Source: Apostichopus japonicus | Lineage: Eukaryota > Echinodermata > Holothuroidea > Aspidochirotida > Stichopodidae | Length of the DNA: 64,000 nucleotides | Assembly: GCF_037975245.1 (NCBI RefSeq) | Contig: NC_092576.1 | Coordinates: 694,501-758,500 of the forward strand | Reading direction: 5' to 3' | Part shown: positions 24,642-37,402 of the stretch, piece after piece | Position numbering within the stretch: position 1 is the first letter of the stretch | Layout: every line of letters starts with the position of its first letter | Translations under genes and position numbers: made by a program | Notes under the pieces: generated by a model | What the model was told of the DNA's origin: nothing | What the model saw: only the letters and a program-made list of their open reading frames with translations | Database searches by the model: none

Positions 24642-27188
24642 CAGGGTGGGAATTTTACGGTACGCCGGTACGCTAGCGTACTGGAATGAAAATATGGCTT
24701 ACCAAAATAAGAAAATCAAATGAGCCTAGTACTACACACCCTTGTAATGAGCGTACCAACAATTCTGACCGTAAGTGACTGCATCGGACTGTAGTAGGCT
24801 TATCTGTAATCTGCTTCTAAGTTACGGAGGATTAATTTGTCGCGCAGCTAGCAAAAAGCACCAACGAACAGGTCGCACACAGCTGGCTTCACACATGAAC
24901 TACGCAATTGCCGACGGCAATTGCGAAAATAACCTAAAATCCTCACAAATCTCCGACCACATGGTAGCCTTACTTCACACTAAGTCAACTGCATGGAAAT
25001 CTAACCTTGCCATCTGTTTATTCGCTTTAGTTGTGTCGCAAAATAAAAAATAAAAATATCCACGGAAACTGCAATCTTCGACCACATGTTAGCCTAACAA
25101 CCACACTAAGTCAATGGGAAATGTAGCCTAACCATCGGTTTGCAAAAAAAAAAAAAAATGCGTAGCTTACTTTACAACTTTCAATTTGCTGGAAATCGGC
25201 ATTTGTTTGGAAGGTACTGTAAGTGATATTTCTTATAGAGGGTATGTTATATTTTATATTGGAGTAGTTTCTAGTTGTTATTATTTCTTTACATCAATCT
25301 GGTATTACATTTTAAAGTAATTTTAAACAAGTTACGATGGTACAATTTGCTTTTCAGTTTGATTGGCCTAAGCTTACATTTTCTAATTGAACCTGAATGG
25401 AGTTAAATAGGTAACGAATAGGTATGTTTAACTTCAAGTTCGTAACATTTCTATTTGTTCATAAACGGTATAATACTGAAAATAAGTATAAAATAATGTC
25501 GGAATGAAGGCAATATGTCATTAAAATTTACACTTTGGCAAAAATTGAAGATGGATGGTTTGTATGAGATACTTTTTGAGATGGATATTTTGAGTAACTA
25601 TTCTTAGCCCATTTCAAGCCATTAACAGGTGACATTCACGTCGAGGTGGTTAGGCCATTCGCTTAGCACAGTGCTGACTAGGTAGGATGTCATATTTCCG
25701 TATTTTGGAAATTTAAAAAAAAGAAGAAAAAAAAACTTTTCTTTCTTTCCGAGAAACTACAGAGGTAATTTGGTACAAACAAAATGATACCTTAGAGCCT
25801 TGTATAACAACGAAGCAAAAGGAAACAGGGGAAAATCACAACAATAATTGTTTCTGTCAAACTTTATTGCCAATTTCGTATATACGAGATATTTTCTCAT
25901 TTTCAAATAATCGGAATCGGTACGATTATGAAAAAAATAATCGGTAATCGGTATTTTCTGTTATGCATAATCGCTTGAACACTATATGAAAGTAAACCTT
26001 GTAATAAAATATGTTTTAGGCCACACGGCATGATTAACTAATGCTTAAAATTATTTCTATGTTCTTGTAGAAAACGTCAAGTTCGCAAAATACAATTAGT
26101 TGCAAGGGCGTAGGAACCGAGGGGGCTGGGGGGGGGGCGCCAGCCCCCCAGTGAAAAATATGGGGGGCGGAAGTATCATTCCGCCCCCCCCCCCCCGCTC
26201 CGCAAGTCAGAAAACCCCTTTTTCATTTCCAAATGAGAAAAAAAAACTCATTTGGAGCACCAAATTGCATCTAAGGCCAGGTGAAAATGCAAAATTATTT
26301 ACAAAATGGAGTGGGTGTTGAAGTGTGCTATATTGCACCAAATTGCATCTGAGGCCACCTGGAAATGCAACAAAATATTCAAAGGGGAGGGGGACACCCC
26401 TCCTCTTAACCCCTCCCCCAGGCCGGCCATCAGTCTTCAGCCCCCCATTCAAATGTACCTTCCTACGCCACTGATTAGTTGTGTTTATGTAGTTACGTGA
26501 GATCCGTAACAGACGAGGTGGTTAGGCTATTTGCTATACACTTAATTCATGGTAGGACATTATTTTTTCCGTATTTTTGGAAATTCTAGAAAATACTTTC
26601 TTTTCCCCCGGTTAACACCAGATGTGGTCTTACGGTTTATTCATTAATGGGTGTACTAGAGCCTTGTTTACATGACATTAGTTGCATGTAGCACGATATG
26701 CCAGTTTTGCGTGAATTTTTCGAGTGTTTTGCTGGATCTTTCGGAAAATTTGAAAGGACCGAACTTACTTTTCGTACACAATTGGTAATTTCTCTACTGA
26801 TTTTCAGAGTTTTTTTTACGATCTCCAGTCGATACATTTCCATTGATCATGTATTTGAATAACTAATACCAAGTCGAGTGAGTATTCGACCCGGTATTGT
26901 CTGGTCGGAGAGTTCAACGTGATGGACAGGGATTGTAATTATTTCGATCGAACTGACATGCATTGACTGGATTATCTGCGCCGCCGCTGTCGGCTCGATA
27001 TAAAGTACACTTGTGCCTCGAATCAGGAAGTTTTCACAAAAGGATAACAGCGTTCAGGTCATTGTGCTGTGCTTACCGATTCATGAATTGTGCTTACCAA
27101 CTCAGAAATCTTGGCTCATGTTGGTAAGCACATTTCATCAAAAAATGAAAAAATGCTTACCAACTTTTTTTGCCAAATTCCCACCCTG
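24642..27188 (-). mobile_element. hAT-type element, copy A (inverted), non-autonomous
   Basis: The ends are CAGGGTGGGAATTTTACGG (left) and TTTGCCAAATTCCCACCCTG (right), flanked by a perfect 8-bp duplication TACAGTAC (24634-24641 and 27189-27196). It is 2547 bp long, of which 371 bp is the nested MITE at 26103-26473 plus its 8-bp duplication. It is the reverse-orientation relative of copy B (27406-30912) over its length. No hAT transposase frame is visible; short ORFs such as 24775-25053 carry no motif. Confidence 0.88.
26103..26473 (-). mobile_element. hAT-type MITE nested in copy A
   Basis: Reverse-orientation second copy of the 648-1015 family: it starts CAAGGGCGTAGGAACC and ends CCTTCCTACGCCACTG. 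A perfect 8-bp duplication ATTAGTTG flanks it (26095-26102 and 26474-26481). Copy B of the host element has the empty site, which proves the insertion. Confidence 0.92.
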
Positions 27189-27405
27189 TACAGTACACAT
27201 ACGAAACAGAATAAGACCGTAATTTGAAATTGTAGAGCCTAACCTGTTCCGTACTTGGATGTATATCGACTGCGTCGATCCATTTACGAAGCATCGTCGG
27301 TTATTTAAGCTGTGTGCGGACTATGGTGAATGCTTTTCTGTTGATAACTTGTTACTTACACTGTTAGAGTGATGAAGGCAAAGGTACTGTAAAATTCATT
27401 GAGAG

Positions 27406-30400
27406 CAGGGTGGGAATTTGGCAAAAAAGTTGGTAAGCATTTTTTCATTTTTTGATGAAATGTGCTTACCAACATGAGCCAAGATTTCTCAGTTGGTAAG
27501 CACAATTCATGAATCGGTAAGCACAGCACAATGACCTGAACGCTGTTATCCTTTTGTGAAAACTTCCTGATTCGAGGCACAAGTGTACTTTATATCGAGC
27601 CGACAGCGGCGGCGCAGATAATCCAGTCAATGCATGTCAGTTCGATCGAAATAATTACAATCCCTGTCCATCACGTTGAACTCTCCGACCAGACAATACC
27701 GGGTGGAATACTCGACTTGGTATTAGTTATTCAAATACATGATCAAAGGAAATGTATCGACTGGAGATCGTAAAAAAAACTCTGAAAATCAGTAGAGAAA
27801 TTACCAATTGTGTACGAAAAGTAAGTTCGGTCCTTTCAAATTTTACGAAAGATCCAGCAAAACACTTTCGAAAAATTCACGCAAAACTGGCATATCGTGC
27901 TACATGCAACTAATGCCATGTAAACAAGGCTCTAGAACACCCATTTATGAATAAACCAGTGTATAAATTTAAGAAATTTGAAGTGGTTGTCCCCAGGACA
28001 ACCAGCTCACCAATTTTTGGTTGTCCTGCTGAAATTTTGGTCGTCCTGTAAAGCTATAGTAATTTATGTTCGGAAAAAAATACTTGTTTGGGACTCCTAA
28101 GAAACTGTGAATGTTGAGCGATTTCATGGGTTCTAGATCAAATCCTGTGTTTCTTTCCGCGGCCTTGTTGGATTTTATTTTCTATTAATGCTGACTGTAG
28201 CAAAGATTGTGTACATTTGTACATCATGTTTTGCTGCAGGTCGTAACGATACAATAACCATGTGGTAAGCTGTAGGTGCGTCATAGTACTGGTCTAGTGT
28301 TTCAGTTTCAGTAATGTTATTAGCGAAAAAAACTTTGCGTCCCAGGGACGCAAGCCCCCGGAAAAGTTTGCGTTCTGTAAAAAAAAGCTTGCGTCCCAAT
28401 CGAACGCCAATTAAGTTTATTGTATGACCTACTGTACTAATACAAGTGTAGTATCACTGCCTATACTTTGTGAATGTTATACACAATATTATAGGGCAGA
28501 TGGCTCAGTGTCTTAGCTTCGGTGTTTGACAGGGGCGGCCCAGCCCACTCCTCCTTTCGCCCACCCTGCCGTTTAAAAAAAAAATTACCCCCAGCCCCCT
28601 CCTTCATCCGCCCTTGTACTTCCCTACTCGCCAACTCTGCAGTACTTAGCTCCATGCTTTGACCTTGCAGCGCTTCCAACAACCAAACTCTTCAAAATCA
28701 ATGTACCTTCAGTGTGAATATCTCTTGCTAAATTCCACACTGTACTACTGCATTTGCATAGGCCTGTTCGAACTTCATTTTCAACTACACTTGCGCAAAT
28801 CATCAAAACCTGATCCAACATTTATCCTGGGTTCTTTGCAAACAATCATCTGTGCGAAAATTACAGTAGGCCTATGTGAATAGATTTTTACGCAATGTCG
28901 ATTAAAAAATCAAACTTCAATGTTCTAAAGTACAGAAGTTTACACACGAATGTTGCTCCAAAATAAACTTTACTGAAGCACATGGTCAATTGAGCCGCGA
29001 AAAAGTTTGCAACAGAAACTACTGTATGGATGCACATTTCACATTAGCAACTCTTATTGCAGAGAAAAGAAACATACTGTGAGATAAAATATCCTTTCAG
29101 GATTAGATATGTAAGCTTCCCACAAATGTCATAACATTTTCTGATCAAGCAATGATTTAAATATTACGTGATAGTCTCAGAAACAATTCAAATGCATCTT
29201 CGTACCACCAGTGATTGTTGTCAAAATGTACTTACAAATATGAGGCAAGGCCTAACGTTATGATATTTGAGTGCACACATATGATAGCCTTTACCACAAA
29301 CTTTGTTATCTCTACACAAGGGAAAGTAAACGTTGCAAGTAATTGTTGTTAAACAACTTCGTGTTCATTGAGCACTGAAAATGCAAGAATTAATGTTTGC
29401 AGACAATCGGTAGGGACTATTAGCCAATCAAATCACGGGAATCTTGGTAAAGCATCATTGTCTATTTTTAGCATGAAAATCTCTGTAATGAAGTTTTGGT
29501 AACCCTGTACCTTGCAGTTGATTGTTATGATATATTTATTTTCAAACAAATTTAATGATCTGTAGGAGTAGGAGAACTTTTGGTTCTTGACAGAAGAAGT
29601 TGTGGTTTTTTGAAAAGAAATAATGAAAGTTGTCGTTCAAATATGTGTTTTGTTATGTTGTCCGTTGAAATAGTTGCGAGGGTGTAGTTGGTGGTTGTTT
29701 CTCAACAAAAAAAAATGTGGTGGATGGGCGGGGTCTTTGTCTGTGGGGGTAAACCTGAACTCTGATTGGCCTTTGTTGACAAACGGACGGAACAGAAAAT
29801 ACCATGAATCTTACTCAGGCTGTATACAGTACGTCTACGTGTATTATTTATTAGACGAAGGTGGAGTTTGGAATGAGTTTCCTCTTATGTGAAATGTCAT
29901 TTTTTGCTTTCACGCTTGTTTCCGTGTCTTTTCCGTTTGTTTCACGGAACATTAACCAGCCTTTTCGATAGTTTTTTGGTTGTCCGCCGGGCAACCAGTA
30001 CTTCACGATTTGACAAGTTTTGGTTTTCCGGCAGGTAATTTGGTCGTCTCGGACGACCGGACGACCGCTAAATTTACACACTGTAAACCGTAAGACCACA
30101 TCTGGTGTTAAGCGGGGGGAAAAGAAAGTATTTTCTAGAATTTCCAAAAATACGGAAAAAATAATGTCCTACCATAGTTAAGTGTATAGCAAATAGCCTA
30201 ACCACCTCGTCTGTTACGGATCTCACGTAACTACAAAAACACAACTAATTGTATTTTGCGAACTTGACGTTTTCTACAAGAACATAGAAATAATTTTAAG
30301 CATTAGTTAATCATGCCGTGTGGCCTAAAACATATTTTATTACAAGGTTTACTTTCATAAAGATGGCCATAGCTTGATATCTTGTGCTGCGTGTATGAAC

Positions 30401-30912
30401 TGTGCCTCGTGTATCATGGGGAATACTCCATGAAACGTTTCTTGGAAACGTGCCAAAAATGTAAACAAACAGGTGTTAGACAGCGGATGCATGCGCGCAC
30501 AGTTGTTTGGCAGGGTACCTGGGAAAATTCTGAGCACATGTACAGTATGAACTACGCAATTGCTGTCGGCAATTGCCTAGTTCATGTGTGAAGTTGGAAT
30601 AATTTGCGATGCATACACAGTTAGTCGTAGGTACGTGACGGTCCAGGCACGATCGCTGAGCTAGCAGCCAGCTGTGTGCGGCGTGTTCGTTGGTGCTTTT
30701 TGGTAGCTGCGCGACAAATTAATCCTCCGTAACTTAGAAGCAGATTACAGATAAGCCTACTACAGTCCGATGCAGTCACTTACGGTCAGAATTTTTGGTA
30801 CGCTCATTACAATGGTGTGTAGTACTAGGCCCATTTGATTTTGTTATTTTGGTAAGCCATATTTTCATTCCAGTACGCTAGCGTACCGGCGTACCGTAAA
30901 ATTCCCACCCTG
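27406..30912 (+). mobile_element. hAT-type element, copy B, non-autonomous
   Basis: The ends are CAGGGTGGGAATTTGGC and CGTAAAATTCCCACCCTG, flanked by a perfect 8-bp duplication ATTGAGAG (27398-27405 and 30913-30920). It matches copy A inverted, apart from a 2127-bp secondary insertion at 27957-30083. Copies A and B face each other with their GGCAAAA ends only about 200 bp apart. No transposase ORF. Confidence 0.88.
27957..30083. mobile_element. Secondary DNA transposon insertion inside copy B
   Basis: It starts CAGTGTATAAATTTA and ends TAAATTTACACACTG. The flanks TAAAC (27952-27956 and 30084-30088) form a 5-bp duplication (6 bp if one end base is reassigned). Copy A keeps the uninterrupted site, so the limits are firm. 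Both ends hold short GGTTGTCC/GGTCGTCC-type repeats (28000-28060 and 29965-30065). The interior has a GGGACGCAA motif cluster (28330-28400), a C-rich patch (28505-28620) and no recognisable transposase. The superfamily is unresolved. Confidence 0.75.
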
Positions 30913-30920
30913 ATTGAGAG

Positions 30921-31170
30921 ATCAATGTGAATGCCTATGTTGAGTGAACCGTTAAGGGACCTTCCCACTAATGGGACGCAATCTTTTAGCCAGGGACGCA
31001 AAACCTTCAAATTGCGTGCGTCCTGCAGACGCAAACTTGTTTGGGGGAAACAAACCCCAAGCACACTCCACAACTAGGCCTATATGTAAAGCATAACAAA
31101 CACTTTCTTGAATGAATATCTTTCTTTGTCATATTGTATTGCTTATTACTACTAATTCTAGCCAACTACT
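30921..31170. other. Short intergenic stretch with GGGACGCAA motifs
   Basis: Several GGGACGCAA / ACGCAAACTTG motifs (30967-31040) resemble, in inverted form, those at 28330-28400. No gene. Confidence 0.4.
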
Positions 31171-31266
31171 AAGAGTGAAACAGTAATTACGCATTGCAAA
31201 TCACAATTTGCACGACATGGTATTCCGGATGTCCTAATTACAGACAATGGACCTCAATTTACAAGT
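31171..31266 (+). pseudogene. Ty3/gypsy integrase core fragment
   Basis: About 32 codons in one frame encode a piece of the integrase catalytic core, including FARHGIPDVLITDNGPQF with the second catalytic Asp (TDNGPQF). The frame then runs into unrelated sequence and stops. The rest of the element is absent nearby, and it is not derived from the 49222-58543 element, whose equivalent reads HSDQGRNF. Confidence 0.8.
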
Positions 31267-31461
31267 GTTTTCTTATTTGTTTCAATTTCACGACACGTAC
31301 AGACGATAGTTTTGTAGGCATGTATATATTGTAATGAGGTGGTAAAAGTTTCACATTTTGTTACTTGTATATGGAATATGGAATCTATCAGGTGCTTTGT
31401 TTTACCATGGTGTTCCCTTCGCTTGTGTATCTGCTCTTGGGCAGGGCCAAGCTATTTGCAC

Positions 31462-33408
31462 TGTGACGTACGGGACATTTCAGAGACTTAAATGTGTCTA
31501 AAAGTTATAAAAAATCTATTTTCCAGAAACTTTTTCAGGTTTTCATATTTGTTATTGCTGCTACTGTATTACAAACTCATGAAGATTTCCTACACTTGCT
31601 TTAATTAGGTCCCATCTTAATTAATGTACAGTGTGACGTACGGGACCAGAGAATTTTGTGTTTTTTTTACTAACGAGCAAAGCTGAAATCCCTCTGAAAT
31701 TAGGAGGGCAGTGATCAAGCTGTTATAACTAGTGAATAGCCTAACCTTCCAAGGGCTAAGCTGTAACATATTAGAAAAATATATGAAGCCATTCCAGTTC
31801 AGGGATTACACAAATGATAATTGTCCTGTGACGTACGGGACAATTTGTCCCAATAAAAATTGACTATGAAAACTCATATTTTTATTCCTGAATATACCAT
31901 AGCAAGCTGATTTCTACATAAAAACATTAATTTGGATATGCCAGAACAATGTCATTGGTAATTTCATGCCATATTTCCTTCTTTCGGGGATCGAAAAGAG
32001 CAGTGACTGTACTTTGAGATCATTCCACTACATAAAACATGGAATGCGTAAAGTATAAATCTACTCTACACATTCATCAAATACTCATAACATCAATTTT
32101 AGCTTTGTTAGACCACAAATGATTCAAGATGCAAAACTGTTTTGGTGCAAAACTGTTTTGGTATACTGTACAACACTGTATCATACTCCCCACTATTGAC
32201 CCTCAAGTTGAAATATGATCCATCCCATTCAAAACATATCAAAATGTCCACAGTAATGTCCACATAATGTCCATCTATGAAACTAATACAACAAAGAAAA
32301 CTCTATAGACCTAACACTGGTTACCAGACCTAATAGTCATAACATCAATTCTAGCTTTTTTGGACCACAAATGATTCAAGATGCAAAGTTTTGGCACAAA
32401 ACTGTTTTGGTATATACTGTACAACACTGTATCATACTCCCCACTAATGACCCTCAAGTTGAAATATGATCCATCCCATTCAAAACATATCAAAATGTCC
32501 ACAGTTACATCAACATAATGTTCATCTATGAAACTAGTACAACAAAGAAGACTGACATAATAGTTGAACAAACTCATGAGTGATTGTCCTCTGCAAAAAT
32601 TGGGCAAGCGAAACTCTACACTTGTAACTAAAAATCTCAATGTCTACTATCTAAGTTCAGGACACAAGAACATTGTTGCACAGTCATGATAGTCACACTT
32701 CACAATAGGCCTACAAAATGTTGAAATGCAAACTCAACATTCTTGAAGTCGTCCTCATTCAATGTCAATGTTAAATAGCATTGTAGATGATTCTGTATCC
32801 CACATACACACACAATTGACTTCCCGATAGTTTATTGAACAACACCTGGGCAGTTGGTGGTCATCGGTCAATAGTTTATTTGAAGCCATGTTGTGCTCTT
32901 CAGGCATGCAGGGATTATAAGTTGCAACTACCAGCTTTCAACAAAATAAATTTGTAAGCATTGGAAGGTTTCCAGTAGAGGTCCCCATTGGAGCCCATGC
33001 ATGTTTATTATGTATAAATACAGGGTTTCCACCACACTATGTCCCGTACGTCACATTTTGTCCCGTACGTCACATTTTTAATTTTGATAATTATATTTTC
33101 TGTGAATATTATTTCAATTTTTTTGGGATGGATTTTGTTGAACAATGTTTTTAATTAGAACTTTACAGAATATCACCAAAAAAAAATTGTTCGTCCATAT
33201 CAAAACTTGAAAAAAAGTGCTCAAAATTGTGACGTACGGGACATCAGTATTTGGACACTAGCTAATGAGCATATTTAATTAATGAACCCCCAAACATAAT
33301 ATGTCAAAATTATTGGAAGGAAGGGTGTATCATGTCCCACATAACTTATATTCAATAAGTTCATATTGCTGACAGGGAAATAGGATTCCAAATGTCCCGT
33401 ACGTCACA
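31462..33408. repeat. Seven dispersed copies of TGTGACGTACGGGACA
   Basis: Exact or one-base-variant copies on the plus strand at 31462-31477, 31632-31647 (last base C), 31827-31842 and 33229-33244, and on the minus strand at 33040-33055, 33059-33074 and 33393-33408. Each contains the core ACGTACGG and a TGACG half-site. The sequence between copies is not obviously repeated, so this is a conserved short motif and not a plain tandem array. No gene is recognised in the block. Confidence 0.85.
32084..32555. repeat. Two-copy tandem duplication (~250-bp period)
   Basis: Copy 1 (32084-32309) and copy 2 (32334-32555) share long stretches such as ACCACAAATGATTCAAGATG and GAAATATGATCCATCCCATT. It lies in the middle of the TGTGACGTACGGGACA block. 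Confidence 0.85.
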
Positions 33409-36159
33409 CTGCAATTTGAATTTATGCAAATTAGCCGGCTGTAATTGTTCGAATAGGCAAAAAAGATTTTAAAAATTATGAAAATCTGAAACTTCAATAA
33501 TTCAGCTTTAACATGACACCAAATTTAGGGTGCTTCAGTAAAGTTTGAAATTTGGCTTCTAGGGATACAATAGCTTGGACCTGCCCTCTTGTGGAGTTGT
33601 GACTTTCTGAAAGCCTTATATTATGGCAGCGAGACTGAGACATACCCAAAGCTTTACATTTTGTGGATTTGGTTAATATTGCATTCACTGACTGGAAACA
33701 AATGAAGAAATACTGGAGATGTTGACATATTTCACAAGGTAGGCATTTCAATTGCGGCAAGACCTCAATATCATACAGCACAGTATGTATACTGACCTAC
33801 TGTACCTGTATAATAGCAGCGAATCTTACAAAATATGATTAGACGTTGAGGCAGTTCAACCATAATTTACTTTAATCGAAGAATTGCTACCCAAAATAAG
33901 TTAAAAAATGTGTGAACAGTTCTAACAACCATTTCTTTCTCTTGTAGAGCTGCATGTTTATTGGAAGAAGGAAGTTAATAAATGGTTCACTTTCTTACAA
34001 GGGTCAATCCGTGCCAAATCAACAGTGGCCTCCACGTCGACCCTCTCAGAATCGCCTGAAATTGATATGGTGTCTTGCCATATGTCTCAAAGGATGAAAT
34101 TGGGCTAAAAAAAATTTGAAAACTTTTTTGTTGCTAGGATACGGCCCAGCCTAGCAACCAAATCCAGATTGCATTTTAAGAACCCTAAATTTGTGGCAAG
34201 TTTAGAGGCATCTTTTGCATAAATGTAAAGTATTTTATGTCTGATATTGCAGATATTGTGGAAGACATGTGACCAGTCTTTGAATTTAGCTAATTTTGAG
34301 GAAAATTTACGGTCTTAATTTTACGTAACAGGTATATAATTAAAATTGCAGAAAATGAGATAGGGGCCTTTTCTGGCCCTACTTTGAGCGTGTTCTATAT
34401 TCACAAGCAAAGGCATGTTTGAGTTTTAATTTGCATAGGATCCTTGTCCATTGGTAGTTGTACGGGAAAAGTGCAAAAAAAAAGTCAAGCGGGTCGTACG
34501 TTTTACGAACAGTGCCCTCAAACTTAAGAAATCTCACTTCTGGCCCTAATTGGGGGTCCATTTTGGGCCTGTGGGTACATTTCAATTTTTCTTTAAATAC
34601 CATTTTTCAAGAGTGTATTGACCCTATTTTCAAAAACTCAAGTCAAAAAGTTGTGTATTTTGTGTATTTTGTTGTATTTTGTTGCCCTCGCAAGCATGTT
34701 TCTGTAGAGCTGATGTAACTCTCATATACGCCACTTTAAGCTGCTCATCAGAGCATTAATAACTTATATAAAATATGTTTTAGCTCATTCTTTGCATCAT
34801 AAATCTACATATCTTACTAGTTTTGTATTAAAAACCAAAAAAAACCCTTTTAATTGTGACCAAATTTGACCTTGAAATGCCCAAAATAGCCCAAAAGATT
34901 GGTAAAATGTGATCTTTGAGGGCGCTGATCACAGGCATCGTTGGGCATATGACCTTGAAAATGCAGTTTATTTGTAGTCCTTATGCTAGTGGACCACTCT
35001 CTTAATTGTTAAGCACCTGTACAAGAAGTTGTTGTCATTTGAATTACTCAAATCAGCTTGTGCAAGCATTTTCATACATGTATATGAACCAAGTGATTTT
35101 CGCAATTTTCGAGTCGTAAATTTGAGTAAATAACTCAATTGTTAATTTTTGGAATCAATTTTTCAATGCAAACATTCCCGCATCAACAGTGACCCGAGAT
35201 ATCCGGTGACCGCATTATGTCACCTGCGTAATTCCCGTTTTGATCGCTGGATTTTTCCTTTCATAGATATTTGTAGAAGCTATTAAGTTAATTTGAAATT
35301 CGTCGTACATCATTTAAATGGCATGTGATCCCAGTTTGCAACTGTCCTTGGTTCCATCCACCTTGCCCTCCGTACAAAGTGTTGTTCTACCACCATGGCT
35401 GCCGCAAGTACAGTAATCTCTGAAACACTTGAATCATGTAAAGAACATCTTCTTGTCTAGATGCGAAGGACAGCGCAAGTCTTCGCCTTCGATTTTCTTT
35501 GTCAAAATTTGAATCCTGATTATCTCGCATGGTACAATATAAGAATATAATATAAGAATCATAAATTTGCCATACAGTACACGTAGCAACTAGCCTTTGA
35601 ATCTCCATCTTGCTAGTTGAGCTAGTGTTCCTGCCTGTATCGTGCATTTGCTAATTCCTACATAGATTGAGTGTGTGTGGGCCGTGCATAGCGTAGTATT
35701 GTCACCCTAAGTCTATGCAACCATGACAACAAAAGTTTTAGAGTATATTACCTACTACACGATCTCGGCTCACATGACACATTTCCAATCCAATCCTTTA
35801 CCAACATGCGGTGAATAGAGAGTACGACTCAAGTGTTAATGCGTCCTGATCAATGCATTTATAAGTTCACCCCAAGGAGAGATGATCTTCTGATAACATC
35901 AGGTGATTTGATCTGGATCTAGTGTAAAAGCACCCAATGTAATGTAAACAGGGAACTGTCATTGAAGTTAGTCCATACCTGTGTTGTCAAGTCATTAATA
36001 TTAGATATTTATATACATGAAAAAAAAGAGTTGTTTTTGCTGATTTAAATGTTATACAGTATATATTGAAACCTCACTCAAATTATATATGACTGCATCA
36101 GAAAAATGGGAGATGTAACATACTGAATGTAAACCTTAATCTGGAGATATTCCCAGGCT
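33409..36159. other. Non-coding stretch, no gene seen
   Basis: None of the ORFs here (up to about 95 codons) shows a recognisable motif or flanking splice pattern. AT-rich intergenic DNA upstream of the Ig gene. Confidence 0.5.
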
Positions 36160-36490
36160 TAAGTGACCCTCACTGCATCACTTTGAAATTCCACCACTTG
36201 TCGCCACTGTGGCATTTTGGCATTTTCTTGACTTTGGAGGTCTCATTTCTCAGCAATTAAACATCCTACAGTACTACCTTTCTATTACAGAAACCTATAG
36301 AGTCTAGCCCATACAACAGGAATATAAAAAATTAGGCTAAATATTGTCTTGTGGAGTTAAGTCAACTTAAAAGTCAAAATATTCGATTTTTGTATTTTTC
36401 ACTAAAAAATATGCTATTTTTAGTGATAAATTGCCCCTAAACCATTGCTTTAGGGTACTTGATTCTTTCAGAGGTTATTATGTCTAGTAC
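36160..36490 (+). repeat. Diverged repeat, copy 1 (pair with 39465-39785)
   Basis: Shares TTGAAATTCC, CTTGTCGCCAC, TACTACCTTTCTATTACAGA and AATTGC-CCTAA blocks with 39465-39785 in the same order and orientation. Confidence 0.7.
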
Positions 36491-37402
36491 AAACAATACA
36501 AAATAATGATGATAATGATTACAGTAATATGTCAGTCACTAATATCATTTTAATTCTGCTTTTAACCCCTTTCAAACTATTTGTTTTCTGACAAAGAAAA
36601 CTGACAACTTTGTGTCAACACAACAATTCATAACAGGGAGTTTATGTGATATGATTGTTCAAAGAAGATGGTGAGATCATCCTCATACACAGTCTTGAAA
36701 GCCTGGTCATATTTTCTTACAAATTGTTGCAGCAAGGGAACAACCTAATATTTTACTCCTGAAAACAATGACCTAAAATCACATAATTTTCTGCAATTTA
36801 ATATTCAAACTCAGGGACTTTGTAAATGTTGCAAGAATCCAGCTGTTATTCAGCCATGATTCTAAGAAAAATTTGGCTTCAGAAAATTGAACAGGTCGCT
36901 AAGCGAAGTTATTTCAAAGTAAGAAAATATTCCAACAGTATCGAAGAAAACATTCTCACACTTGTGACACATTTTATTTTGAAATGTATTTCACTTTTCT
37001 TGTACGATGTGTAAAGTTGAGACTAGTTTTTAGCATCTTGCTTACTACACTGTTTACAGGTACAGCAAAATGAGCCATGTCCAAAACCAAACAGCCTACT
37101 TTAGACCGGAAAGGTTCCAATTCTTTTTATGGGGATTATAAAGACAAATATGATAATTATGGCGGAAGAAATTCCTTCCGTTCTCATCACTTTTTATTTC
37201 AACATAAATTGCAGTACTAAGACCACAGATACAGAACTAACTTGGACGTCCATTGACATACACAGTGAAACACATGCATGTATCTTGGTTTCCTCAGTAT
37301 ATACTTGTTATATTTTACAAACAGTTACTGTAAATTATGATATCACACGTGTAAAACTTTGTGGCCAATGTCACCAAGTGGTCACTGAATTAAAATAGAA
37401 GA

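Noticed and set aside
26637-26843. 68-codon minus-strand ORF shared with 4141-4400 and 27750-27960
   Set aside because: Shared because it lies in related hAT elements; the frame is broken in the other copies.
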